Shown one piece after another: positions 50,935 to 59,285 of a stretch of DNA of 64,000 nt (the stretch's first letter is position 1; the number at the start of each line of letters is the position of its first letter). The position numbers were made by a program, and so were the translations under genes. The stretch lies in assembly GCA_021810045.1 (NCBI GenBank), contig JAJZJR010000003.1:62001-126000 (forward strand). The letters run 5' to 3'. Source of the stretch: Thermoplasmata archaeon. GTDB lineage: Archaea; Thermoplasmatota; Thermoplasmata; Thermoplasmatales; Thermoplasmataceae. The notes under the pieces are model-generated. The model saw only the letters and a program-made list of their open reading frames with translations, was not told the origin of the DNA and made no database searches.

Positions 50935-51702
50935 TTGCCTCAATGGTCAGAGGCAGGGAATGAGAGTGGGTATAATATGGCAAGCACATGGCTAGAAAGG
51001 GCTGAACAGAACAGTAGTGATGAGGATCTGTTAAAGACTATTTCCAATACTATGGACATAGATCTCATAGAATGGAGGTTCATCAGAAATTTCAGCATGA
51101 AGGGGACATCTGATACGGTTCATACTTTCGATTATGTGCTGCAATCCATCAAGACCAACAACATAGTTCCGGTTCTCAACATGAGAGATTTCACCGGAAA
51201 CAGGTACGAGAAGATCCTCTTGCACAGGGTAAAGACCGCAGATATAGGAGCAACCTCCGGTGTGATACTTGTAGCAAGCGATCTTGATCCGAAGGAAAGA
51301 AGTCTGTGCAATATATGTAACTTTAATGTGGTAAAGGCACCGCACAACAATTCTTCTAATGCAAGCTACAACATTGGCAAGAGTCTGGCAAACAGATTGC
51401 TGGGGATGGATAGGGAGTCAAAATACTCCCAGGCAGCCAACAAATCGAAAAGACACAACCGTGACAGGACAAAAATTACTCAGGAAATACTGGAAACAGT
51501 GTTTTCAATGGAAGGAGCAAGCATAACACAACTGATCTATAGATGTAATCTGAACTATAAATCTGCAAAAGAGATAATGGGAGACCTCATAAAACGTGAA
51601 CTGATCAAAACAGCCAGAAATGGTGACAGCAACATGAAATATGAAATAACCGACAGGGGGAAAAGGATACTTGAACGTCTCAGGGTCTACGAATCTGTAT
51701 GA
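50935..51702 (+). CDS. Two-domain wHTH regulator (paralogue of 42606-43397)
   Basis: The 255-residue protein starts at TTG 50935, 25 bases after a TTTATAT box; an ATG at 50977 is the alternative. It has the N-terminal HTFDYVLQS...IVPVLN segment, a basic linker KRHNRDRTK and the winged helix ASITQLIYRCNLNYKSAKEI with a wing before DRGKRILERL. The layout matches the protein at 42606. It is probably a DNA-binding regulator. A membrane protein gene follows it, as in the other copy. Confidence 0.78.
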   Translation: MPQWSEAGNESGYNMASTWLERAEQNSSDEDLLKTISNTMDIDLIEWRFIRNFSMKGTSDTVHTFDYVLQSIKTNNIVPVLNMRDFTGNRYEKILLHRVKTADIGATSGVILVASDLDPKERSLCNICNFNVVKAPHNNSSNASYNIGKSLANRLLGMDRESKYSQAANKSKRHNRDRTKITQEILETVFSMEGASITQLIYRCNLNYKSAKEIMGDLIKRELIKTARNGDSNMKYEITDRGKRILERLRVYESV

Positions 51703-51799
51703 CTCCTCCTCTTTTGATTAATATTGTTAGTCTGACAAATGGTTTATTACCACAACTATTTTAAATTAATACAATATAGAAGTTGAAGAAGGAATAAAT

Positions 51800-52105
51800 A
51801 TGGACTACTCGGGCTTTATAATACCACTACTTGCATTTGTGGATGGTTTACTTTTCGGGTTGGCGATTAAAAAAGGAATTGTATCATTTGTGCTCCTTTT
51901 AGTAGCATTTGTCGTTTCAAGTTATTTGGGATTCACAGTTATTTCCAATCACACAATAACGACTGCGTTCAATTTCATAACCACGTTTGTATCGTCCCAC
52001 ATACAATCTGTTACATCCCTGATACCTATTGGCAGTGCAGGAGCCATATCTCTAGTCGCTGTCCTTTTTATAATAGGATTGGGCATTGGAATATGGAAAG
52101 GATGA
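51800..52105 (+). CDS. Three-helix small membrane protein
   Basis: The 101-residue protein has three to four hydrophobic helices (about 5-22, 27-50 and 75-98). It starts MDYSGFIIPLLAF. There is no recognised family. It follows the second wHTH gene by 97 bases. The GTCTGACA motif at 51730-51737 lies in this gap, so this gene may be a direct target of the regulator. Confidence 0.6.
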   Translation: MDYSGFIIPLLAFVDGLLFGLAIKKGIVSFVLLLVAFVVSSYLGFTVISNHTITTAFNFITTFVSSHIQSVTSLIPIGSAGAISLVAVLFIIGLGIGIWKG

Positions 52106-52120
52106 CAATCCTCATCCAAC

Positions 52121-53824
52121 CTATTTTCCGAATTTTTTGCTAAATTGTAAATCTGCGTTCAAAACATCTTTGCTTTCCAGCCAGCCTCTTCTTGCTATTG
52201 CCGTTGCAAATCTTAGATACTTCAGTTGCTCTGTACCATGGGCATCACTGCCAAGTGTAAAATTCACCTTGTATGATTTTGCTTTCTTTACCAGGTCGTA
52301 TGGTAGATCAGATCTTGTAGGAAATCCATTGATCTCCACTGCGACATTATTATCTTTACAGGCCTGAAAAACTGTGTCAAAGTCAATATGATATGGTTCG
52401 CGTGTGCCCAGTAATCTTCCAGTGGGATGAGCAATCGTGGTTAAAAGACCACTTTCAATAGCTCTGACAAACCTTGTTGTGTTGTTTCTTATGTCATCAT
52501 TCACACTCTGGTGTATTGCCCCGATTACCACATCCATTTCCTGAAGCAGACCCTTCGATAAGTCCAGACTTCCATCCTTCAATATTTCAAGTTCAACTCC
52601 CTTAAGGACCCTCAGTGAACTCTTCTTTTCATTGAATTTTTCTATTTCCCTGTTTCGAGCCATGAATTTCTTTTCATCCAGGCCATGGGCGATTTTCAAA
52701 CTCTTGCTGTGCTCTGTTATGGCGATAAATTTGTAATCTAGTTTGATAGCTGCATCTACCATCTGCCTAAAGGTTGAGTGACCATCAGTGGCATCAGTAT
52801 GTGTATGGAAGTCCCCTCTGATAAGGTCATAATCCACTAGCTCAGGAAGACTGTTTTCAAGGGCCGCCTCCACTTCACCCATATTCTCCCTTAGCTCTGG
52901 AGGAACCCACTGCAATCCAAGTTCTTTATAAATGCCGTGTTCGGTCTCCGATGCTATTACCTTTTCACCCTTGAAAAGACCGTACTCATTCAGCTTCATT
53001 CCTTTGCTTATTGCGATATCCCTGAGCCTGATGTTGTGTTCTTTACTTCCAGTAAAATATTGAAGGCCGGCTCCAAAGGATTTGTGATCAATAATCCTAA
53101 GATCACAATTAAGGCCCAGTGAGAGGATAACTGATATTTTTGTGTCTCCACTGGCAATAACATGCTTAATTTCCTCCAAACCAAGAAAATATTTTGCTGC
53201 TTCTTCAGGGATTGTACTTGAGGAAAGTATGTCAATATCGCCAACAGTGTCTTTCATTCTCCTTGCCGAACCTGCAATCTGTAGTTCTGTAAATTTTCCA
53301 CCAGAGTTGATTTTATCAAAAAATTTCTGAATATCATCATAACATGTTGCAAGGGGAATTCTTCCGGCTCCGGTTGATTTATAGAATTCAATGGCTTTTT
53401 TTAAGGCTTCCTGTGATTTTGTCCCAAAACCTGGAACCTTAGAAATTCTGTCGGAGTCTATGGCTGCACCAAGATCATCAAGATTCTTAATACCTAATGT
53501 CAAATGGAGAAGGGCTATTCTTTTTGGTCCCAATCCCTGGATTTTTCTCAGTGACTGAAAATCAATGTTGTACTTTTCTTTTAAAATCTCATATTTTGAT
53601 ATCTTTCCCGTTTCTATATATTCAATTATTTTCTTCTCGATGGCGGATCCAACACCTTCTATGTTCCTCAATTTCTTTTCATGGTAAAGATCCAAAACAT
53701 CTCCAGTCAACATGGAAATACTCTTTGCGACTTTCCGGTAGGCAATTGATTCCCAGTGATTTTCCTCAATATCTTCCATGTCCGCAAGGTCTTCAAAGAT
53801 ACTGGAAAGCTCACTGTTGATCAT
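52121..53824 (-). CDS. polX: Family X DNA polymerase with PHP domain (PolX)
   Basis: This repair polymerase has, in order, an 8-kDa-like HhH region (EGVGSAIEKKIIEYI and GLGPKRIALL), the palm with GDIDIL as catalytic Asp pair, and a C-terminal PHP nuclease (DFHTHTDATDG, ITEHSK, HPTGR, GSDAH). I use the ATG at 53824 (MINSELSS), which has a TTTATAATG box about 27 bases upstream; the longer frame from 53848 is unlikely. Expected activity is gap filling with 3'-end cleaning in base excision repair. Confidence 0.93.
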   Translation of the reverse strand: MINSELSSIFEDLADMEDIEENHWESIAYRKVAKSISMLTGDVLDLYHEKKLRNIEGVGSAIEKKIIEYIETGKISKYEILKEKYNIDFQSLRKIQGLGPKRIALLHLTLGIKNLDDLGAAIDSDRISKVPGFGTKSQEALKKAIEFYKSTGAGRIPLATCYDDIQKFFDKINSGGKFTELQIAGSARRMKDTVGDIDILSSSTIPEEAAKYFLGLEEIKHVIASGDTKISVILSLGLNCDLRIIDHKSFGAGLQYFTGSKEHNIRLRDIAISKGMKLNEYGLFKGEKVIASETEHGIYKELGLQWVPPELRENMGEVEAALENSLPELVDYDLIRGDFHTHTDATDGHSTFRQMVDAAIKLDYKFIAITEHSKSLKIAHGLDEKKFMARNREIEKFNEKKSSLRVLKGVELEILKDGSLDLSKGLLQEMDVVIGAIHQSVNDDIRNNTTRFVRAIESGLLTTIAHPTGRLLGTREPYHIDFDTVFQACKDNNVAVEINGFPTRSDLPYDLVKKAKSYKVNFTLGSDAHGTEQLKYLRFATAIARRGWLESKDVLNADLQFSKKFGK

Positions 53825-54082
53825 GAAAATAATAGTAAGAAACCACATTATAAACTCATTGTTTTATAAATAAAGGCAAATGGAGAATAATGAGTTTAGG
53901 GAGCCATAAACAAAAGTTTTTAGTTTTAAAAAATGAATAATCGCATGAGAATACAATACTGATACACAGATCTCGAAAACGTCATTCAAAATGAAAATCT
54001 CCACCAGAAATCTGATGAATATGTCAGATTATCCACGAAAAATGTCGGGTTGTTGAAAATGCTATCCTGAAAAGAGAAATGG

Positions 54083-55333
54083 TTACCTGGTGCCCCATTT
54101 AGGTTCTTTCCAGAATGTAAATGCACCATATACCGTTGTAACAAATAATATACCCATTGCCAAAGCACCATAGGCCATAGTTTTCAACCTTTCCTTAGTT
54201 ATCTTTCCTGCTACGGTAAGAACAAAGATTCCAGATCCTGTGAAGTTGATGCCCATTAGTGACAGGTCGTATAATACACCAGCTGGATGCCCCCTGTGGG
54301 CATTGTCAAAGAAAGCTACAGATTCGATCAGATTCAATAATGTAGGATTGGGGTGGTGCAATTGAACAATCATGATTGGTATTGTTCTGAGAAGAAATGC
54401 TGCAATACCGATAAATGGCAACATATAAGTATAGACCAGTTCAAATGTATAGAATTTACCTTTTCTAAAAGTATTGCCAGTCTTGAATTCCATGCCGAAT
54501 CTTACCCACTCAGACCTTGACCACCTCAGGCTCTGCTTGTAGAATTTTTTCAAGGTTTTCTGAGGATATGTTTCAACTCTCACGTTGTAATCCTTAACAA
54601 GCTTGAACCCTGATGTAAGGGCATGAAGGGCCATGAGCCAGTCTTCGCCAAGTTGTGTGGTCTTGCCAAATATTTTGAAATTGAGAAAATCATCTGACAG
54701 AATGAATGGCTTTATCAAATCAGTACGGTACATAACACACGGACCATCAAGGTGCATTACACTTCCATGGGCAGACATTGCACGATACACAATTTCTCTG
54801 GTTCTTTCCACGAATTCAGCTCCATATGCAACAGGGCTTCCTGTATTTTTTATTCCTATATATGGGCCTACTCCACCAACGCCGTCGACAAAATGTGAAA
54901 CCATGCTAGAAACTGCACCCTCAGGAAGGATGGTGTCGCTGTCCATAATGAGGACATACGGTGTTTCAACAAAGTCCATGGATCTTGCAATAGCCTTCTT
55001 TTGTCCTTCGCGAAGTGGCTTATGGACGAAAAGCCCTCCATGTGATTCCACAATGGTCTTGTATGGTTCGTAGCTTGAGTCGCCAACAACAACGAATTTA
55101 CTTCCCTGGGAAGAAACAGCTGTTATGCATTCTGTAAAAATCGCGGGGTCTTCTTTGTAAACAGGTATGCATATTGTTACATCACTGGGATCCAGGTCAT
55201 CTCTTGTATGCTCCCTTGAGAATCTTTTGGATCCGGTTATGTTGATAATGTAATAAATAAAGGTCGTAAGGGTAAAAATTCCAATACCCAGAAATATGAT
55301 TACATATAATGTGTGCATGCCTAAAAGTGACAT
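54083..55333 (-). CDS. Processive family 2 glycosyltransferase (hyaluronan/cellulose synthase-like)
   Basis: The 416-residue membrane glycosyltransferase has an N-terminal TM helix, a GT-A domain with MDSDT (the DxD motif), the LGEDW acceptor motif and the QSLRW motif (QxxRW) near residue 270. Three to four C-terminal helices follow, as in processive polymer-extruding enzymes. It is expected to build and export a surface polysaccharide. The polymer is unknown. The gene is isolated and has its own promoter. Confidence 0.86.
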   Translation of the reverse strand: MSLLGMHTLYVIIFLGIGIFTLTTFIYYIINITGSKRFSREHTRDDLDPSDVTICIPVYKEDPAIFTECITAVSSQGSKFVVVGDSSYEPYKTIVESHGGLFVHKPLREGQKKAIARSMDFVETPYVLIMDSDTILPEGAVSSMVSHFVDGVGGVGPYIGIKNTGSPVAYGAEFVERTREIVYRAMSAHGSVMHLDGPCVMYRTDLIKPFILSDDFLNFKIFGKTTQLGEDWLMALHALTSGFKLVKDYNVRVETYPQKTLKKFYKQSLRWSRSEWVRFGMEFKTGNTFRKGKFYTFELVYTYMLPFIGIAAFLLRTIPIMIVQLHHPNPTLLNLIESVAFFDNAHRGHPAGVLYDLSLMGINFTGSGIFVLTVAGKITKERLKTMAYGALAMGILFVTTVYGAFTFWKEPKWGTR

Positions 55334-55548
55334 TTAAGTTGCATAATTAAAACTTATCTATGTGGATTATAATTCTTTTAAAAATCCCATAAATTTCCAG
55401 CATTTTCCCAGTATACTTCGGTAATTTATAGTAAATATTTGGATGAAAATTTCTAAGACGACAATTTGAGATTTCAGAATTTCTATTGGGGAGAGAATTG
55501 ACATAACACTTAACTAGTTGAATTTATGTGGTGTTATGAGGATTAAAG

Positions 55549-55908
55549 ATGCGAAATAGAAATAAGGACTACAGTGGTTCCAGGCGGTTCGTATCATTTG
55601 TTTCCTATGCCTTTACATCGATCTTATTTGATGTGGTTGCGTACACTCTGAGTTCAAAGGTCGCCGGCGTAGTTTCTACGCAATACAATATCATGTTTTA
55701 TTTCCCGTCGCTTGGCTACAATCTCCTCAGAAAATATGCACTCGGCAATGTATCAGTCAATTACGGAATAATTAATACATATGGCCTGCTCTTGGTCCTG
55801 CCTGTTGTAACGTTTTTTGCAGGTATTATCCTGGAAAAGATTATTGCTCACAAATTCCAAGATTCAGGAAATTACAGGAAACAATGGCCAGCCAACTCTG
55901 AAAATTAG
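55549..55908 (+). CDS. Two-helix membrane protein, unknown
   Basis: The 119-residue protein starts with basic MRNRNKDYSGSRR, has hydrophobic segments at about residues 15-35 and 75-97, and ends with a charged tail. No family is recognised. A six-codon leader frame (ATG at 55537, stop TAG at 55555) overlaps the start, with a GAGGATTAAAG ribosome site between them. That may modulate translation, but there is no direct evidence. Confidence 0.55.
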   Translation: MRNRNKDYSGSRRFVSFVSYAFTSILFDVVAYTLSSKVAGVVSTQYNIMFYFPSLGYNLLRKYALGNVSVNYGIINTYGLLLVLPVVTFFAGIILEKIIAHKFQDSGNYRKQWPANSEN

Positions 55909-56049
55909 ATCATATATATCAAAAATTTATTTTTCCAAACAATTCAACAAATTTAGATTCACAGAACCATTATTATACGGGATATTTACACAAAGCCGTC
56001 ATTTTTGTACCTGAACACTATTATATTGAAATAATTCTAAACCACAGGT

Positions 56050-56571
56050 ATGAAATCAGCCCAAATAGCTGTAGCAGTCGTTATTATCATAGCAGGAGCT
56101 CTTGGAGGCTACTATTATTTCAACGACGTCTACGCTAAGAATACACAGGAGACAGGTAACATGGCTATTTCTGTAGCCGATGCACCTATACTCTCTGCAG
56201 TAGCTGCAGTAAACATAACCTTCAGTAATGTTGCACTGCACAGTAACAGCACAGGATGGACAAACTACACAGTTTCTAAGCAGACAGTAGATATCCTAGG
56301 CCTGACTACCACTAACGCGTCATTGTTGTCCAATATTTCCTTAAAAACTGGAACATACACAATGATTAGACTCTATATCACAAATGTCTCAGTTGTTATT
56401 GCAGGAATAAGTTACAACTTTTCCCTACAGGCACCATTCGCATTTGTAAATCATCCATTCACTGTAAGTAACAATCAGACTACGAACATTGTGATAGATT
56501 TTAATCTAAGTCAGGACCTAAACCTGAACGCTAAAGTATTCACACCCAGTGTAGGATATACTCAGAGCTAA
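56050..56571 (+). CDS. DUF4382-like secreted or anchored protein
   Basis: The 173-residue protein has an N-terminal helix (IAVAVVIIIAGALGGYYYF), which is a signal or anchor, then a beta-rich domain with ISVADAPILSAVAAVNITFSNV and KTGTYTMIRLYI. This pattern is close to DUF4382 domains, which bind no known ligand. Many Asn-X-Thr/Ser sites suggest surface glycosylation. It is monocistronic. Confidence 0.72.
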   Translation: MKSAQIAVAVVIIIAGALGGYYYFNDVYAKNTQETGNMAISVADAPILSAVAAVNITFSNVALHSNSTGWTNYTVSKQTVDILGLTTTNASLLSNISLKTGTYTMIRLYITNVSVVIAGISYNFSLQAPFAFVNHPFTVSNNQTTNIVIDFNLSQDLNLNAKVFTPSVGYTQS

Positions 56572-56607
56572 AAATTTTACTCTTTATAAAATTATGGTTC
56601 TTCCTAG

Positions 56608-56770
56608 TTTTGTGTGGGTTGAAAGTAGAGAAATATATCTGCGAACATTTGTTATGGCCAATCCACTTCCAAGTTTAAGATCAAGGCACTTCGGGAATAA
56701 CCAAATTCTATCTTTACAACCTAATTTGCAGGTTGCTTGGAAAATTCATGGTTAAGTAACCCACACAAAA
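56608..56770. repeat. MITE-like element bounded by 13-base inverted repeats
   Basis: TTTTGTGTGGGTT at 56608-56620 is matched by its exact complement AACCCACACAAAA at 56758-56770. The 137 bases between them encode nothing convincing. The overall size of 163 bases is typical of miniature inverted-repeat elements. No target-site duplication is obvious. It lies in a 362-base gap between membrane protein genes; the rest of that gap is featureless AT-rich DNA. Confidence 0.5.
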
Positions 56771-56933
56771 GTCCGATGAACCAAAATTATTTCTCAATTT
56801 CTTAATTGAGTCCATTTTTCATACCAATAAATAAGGCAACACTTGTTCAATTGGTATTGAGAGTATCCCGATCACTTTGAATAGACTAAAAACGAAAATT
56901 TTTATAAATTAAATTATTATTAATAAAACACGT

Positions 56934-57689
56934 ATGACAAGAAAAACATCCATGGGTATAATTGTCGTATGTTCCATCCTCATTTTGGTTCCCAGACTGG
57001 TAGGGTATATAATAACAGTCTTTGAGACTAGGTCTTTTGGGTCACGTATCTTACTAAATGCCTCAAGTCTTCAAGTTGCGATTGACTACAGCACAATTTC
57101 CACATTAATTGAAATAGTACTAGGAATGACACTGTTTGTTCTTCTTACGTTACATTACAAAAACCTTGCATATAGAACTCGCGTGATCACTTCTGTTCCC
57201 TGGATATTTCTCGTATTATCTATTATTACTATTATCATCTTCTACTTTCCGGAAATGGTATACTCATTTGTACAAGGGGCAGAAACATTTGTTGCATTCG
57301 AGTTCTACGACATCTTTAGTACCTTTTCTCAGATAATTCTCCCGACTGGCATTCTGTTAATGGGATATTATTTTCTGGGGAGATCCAGAGCTCTTTTCAT
57401 AATTTCCTATGGAATTTATGCGGTAAGCTATATCTCTGCAATAATTTTTGAAATCCTGTTATTGCCACTGTTATCTGGAAATGCGGTTTCAATAATTTCC
57501 TTCAACAATTCCCAATTAGTTTTTGTTTTAAGGGATATAGAATTATTTTTTGCTATCCTTTCTTATCTATTATTCGTAGTAGCTTTACTGAACAGTAGAA
57601 AGGCTGGTTTTTCTGTTAGACACAATGATTATGTCAAAGTCCAAACAAGCCCCGAAGAACAGACCATAGTAGTGTTCGAAGATAAGTGA
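56934..57689 (+). CDS. Seven-helix membrane protein, unknown
   Basis: The 251-residue protein has seven hydrophobic segments (about 8-28, 52-75, 84-103, 117-140, 142-160, 166-190 and 197-220). It has a short charged tail (VKVQTSPEEQTIVVFEDK). The topology resembles many archaeal sensory or DUF proteins, but there is no rhodopsin lysine motif that I can identify. The base composition is AT-rich like its surroundings. The ATG follows an AAATTATTATTAAT promoter region. Confidence 0.6.
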   Translation: MTRKTSMGIIVVCSILILVPRLVGYIITVFETRSFGSRILLNASSLQVAIDYSTISTLIEIVLGMTLFVLLTLHYKNLAYRTRVITSVPWIFLVLSIITIIIFYFPEMVYSFVQGAETFVAFEFYDIFSTFSQIILPTGILLMGYYFLGRSRALFIISYGIYAVSYISAIIFEILLLPLLSGNAVSIISFNNSQLVFVLRDIELFFAILSYLLFVVALLNSRKAGFSVRHNDYVKVQTSPEEQTIVVFEDK

Positions 57690-57830
57690 GTTGATTTCAT
57701 AACATCCATAAAATTCCTACAATCGTTCCGTAAAACCTGATTACTCCTTTATCCCCTTATAATGAAATATAAGGCTTAAAAATCAGATTATCAATTGTTA
57801 ACTGAATAGGGAGAAAATCTGGAATGTATG

Positions 57831-57898
57831 GAATACTCATTATATAGTAACAGTTTTACCACAATACTATTGACAACGTAACTGTTTAATGAGTATTC
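57831..57898. repeat. 68-base inverted-repeat unit
   Basis: GAATACTCATTA at 57831-57842 and TAATGAGTATTC at 57887-57898 are exact complements. Further inside, ACAGTT and AACTGT also pair with a shift, so the transcript could fold as an imperfect hairpin. It could be a small insertion, a bidirectional terminator or a protein-binding site. Confidence 0.45.
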
Positions 57899-58680
57899 TT
57901 GTTGTCCACCAATCATTTTTTGAAAAACTCCATCCTTACTTTTATCATTATTGTCTACCATGTATTCAGCAATAAGAAACTCTTACGATTTCATCACAGT
58001 CTCAAAGATATACCTCATGATTAACAATACTGTCAAATCAAGAATAAAATGTGCGTAATGAAAGATTCAATTTCAATAAATAATTATTAACCAGATATAA
58101 AATATATTGACTATCGTTATAATAGAGATAAGATAACTGTTAAAGGAATACATTCGGCCTTACCTTACAATTTTCATGATTATAACATCAACTTTGAGTT
58201 ATATACATGTGTCAATCAAATTTTAAAACTTCAATAACAATAACGAGGATAGAAATATCTGTCTTCTGGGCATAGTTCACTGAAAATTGCATGAGTAAAT
58301 TAATCAACAACATTATTTTGATGGTCTTAAATCGTTTGTAAACAAACGCACTATATATTACACTAAAGAATGATTATAGGCATTGAATCTGGACAGTCTC
58401 ACCAAATTTAATAAATGTAGTCTAAATATGCTAATATTATAACTATACAAACGATACTACATATATTACAACAACACATAGTGTGATATATAAAATTTCA
58501 AGGCATGTATCACGTAAGGGTTGTAATAGGTCAATGTATTGTTTCACCTGGTTGTTCTCATAACCATTGGGAAATGAAATTGCTTTCAATTATGTTGAAG
58601 ATAGGCTGAAATTAAGGGTTCACAGAGAAAAACAGTAAACAGTTTGAATGCTGTATAACCATAGTTATACGGTATTATGT

Positions 58681-59001
58681 CAGCCTGTTCCAATTAATGA
58701 AACAAAGGTCTCTATATTGGTGTTCTTCAGAAATTCCATAAGATAGGATTGGAACGTCATTTCATTTGTGACCCGAGCCATCACAGAACTGGAACACCAT
58801 GGCAATAATATTATAGAGAGGAACAGATACATAAAGAACATAAGTTTCGCCCTCTCGCCATAGAAAGTATATAATGTCAAAGAGTATTGTGTGATGTTAA
58901 TAATGGAATCTGACAAAAAGAACCTTAAGAGGAATATTAGATTTTTCACAAAAGAGGATCCTATTGGTAAAATAGTCTATGAGAGACTTGAAAAACTTTA
59001 A
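58681..59001 (+). pseudogene. Decayed coding remnant with two in-frame stops
   Basis: One frame reads as plausible protein across two TAG stops (58744-58746 and 58861-58863). It includes VSILVFFRNSI, then SFVTRAITELEHHGNNIIERN, then MESDKKNLKRNIRFFTKEDP with KIVYERLEKL. A 35-codon part (58894-59001) could still be translated. It may be the remains of a gene disrupted near the TnpB insertion. I cannot name the parent family. Confidence 0.35.
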
Positions 59002-59120
59002 TTTTTTATCAAAAGCCGAGCGAAAGACCCCTTCCGAAAGGGAGGGGATGAAAGCGAGGCACAATTTTGTTGCAAGGGATATGTTAAAATAACGATAGCG
59101 AATGCATATCTCATAGATAT

Positions 59121-59285
59121 ATGAAAGAGAAAAAGGCATACATGTTGCCAATCAGGTGGTCTTATGAAGAAAAGGCCCTGATTGAAAAGCAGGCAGAGAA
59201 GGAGGGGTTAAGTGTAACCGCCTTCGTAAGGTCTACAGTGATAAAACATTGCAGGGGCGAACAAGGAGAGAATGAAAGCCTATAA
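59121..59285 (+). CDS. 54-residue ribbon-helix-helix protein of the TnpB element
   Basis: The protein begins MKEKKAYMLPIRWSYEE and continues KALIEKQAEKEGLSVTAFVRSTVIKHC. The strand-helix-helix spacing, with GLSVTAFVRS in the second helix, is that of Arc/CopG/MobC-like DNA-binding domains. It overlaps the tnpB start by 14 bases and sits where tnpA would be. It may repress tnpB or the omegaRNA, or bind the element end. It is too small for most gene callers. Confidence 0.62.
   Translation: MKEKKAYMLPIRWSYEEKALIEKQAEKEGLSVTAFVRSTVIKHCRGEQGENESL

Larger units (their letters stand above)
57690..59009. other. 1.3 kb gene-poor AT-rich region
   Basis: No intact gene is visible. The region holds a 12-base inverted repeat (57831-57898), a palindrome CGTTTGT-AA-ACAAACG at 58333-58348 followed by TATA-like DNA, and a second ACAAACG about 100 bases downstream with a similar TATA-like tail. 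A decayed gene lies at 58681-59001. A minus-strand frame at 58680-58949 is hydrophobic but is the mirror of that decayed gene. It ends at the TnpB element. Confidence 0.5.

Noticed and set aside
58680-58949. Minus-strand 89-codon hydrophobic frame
   Set aside because: No promoter or ribosome site, and it mirrors a plus-strand protein-like remnant; judged an antisense shadow.
57690-59009. Possible replication origin because of AT-richness and palindromes
   Set aside because: No cdc6/orc1 gene nearby and no origin-recognition-box repeats recognised; better explained as accessory DNA.
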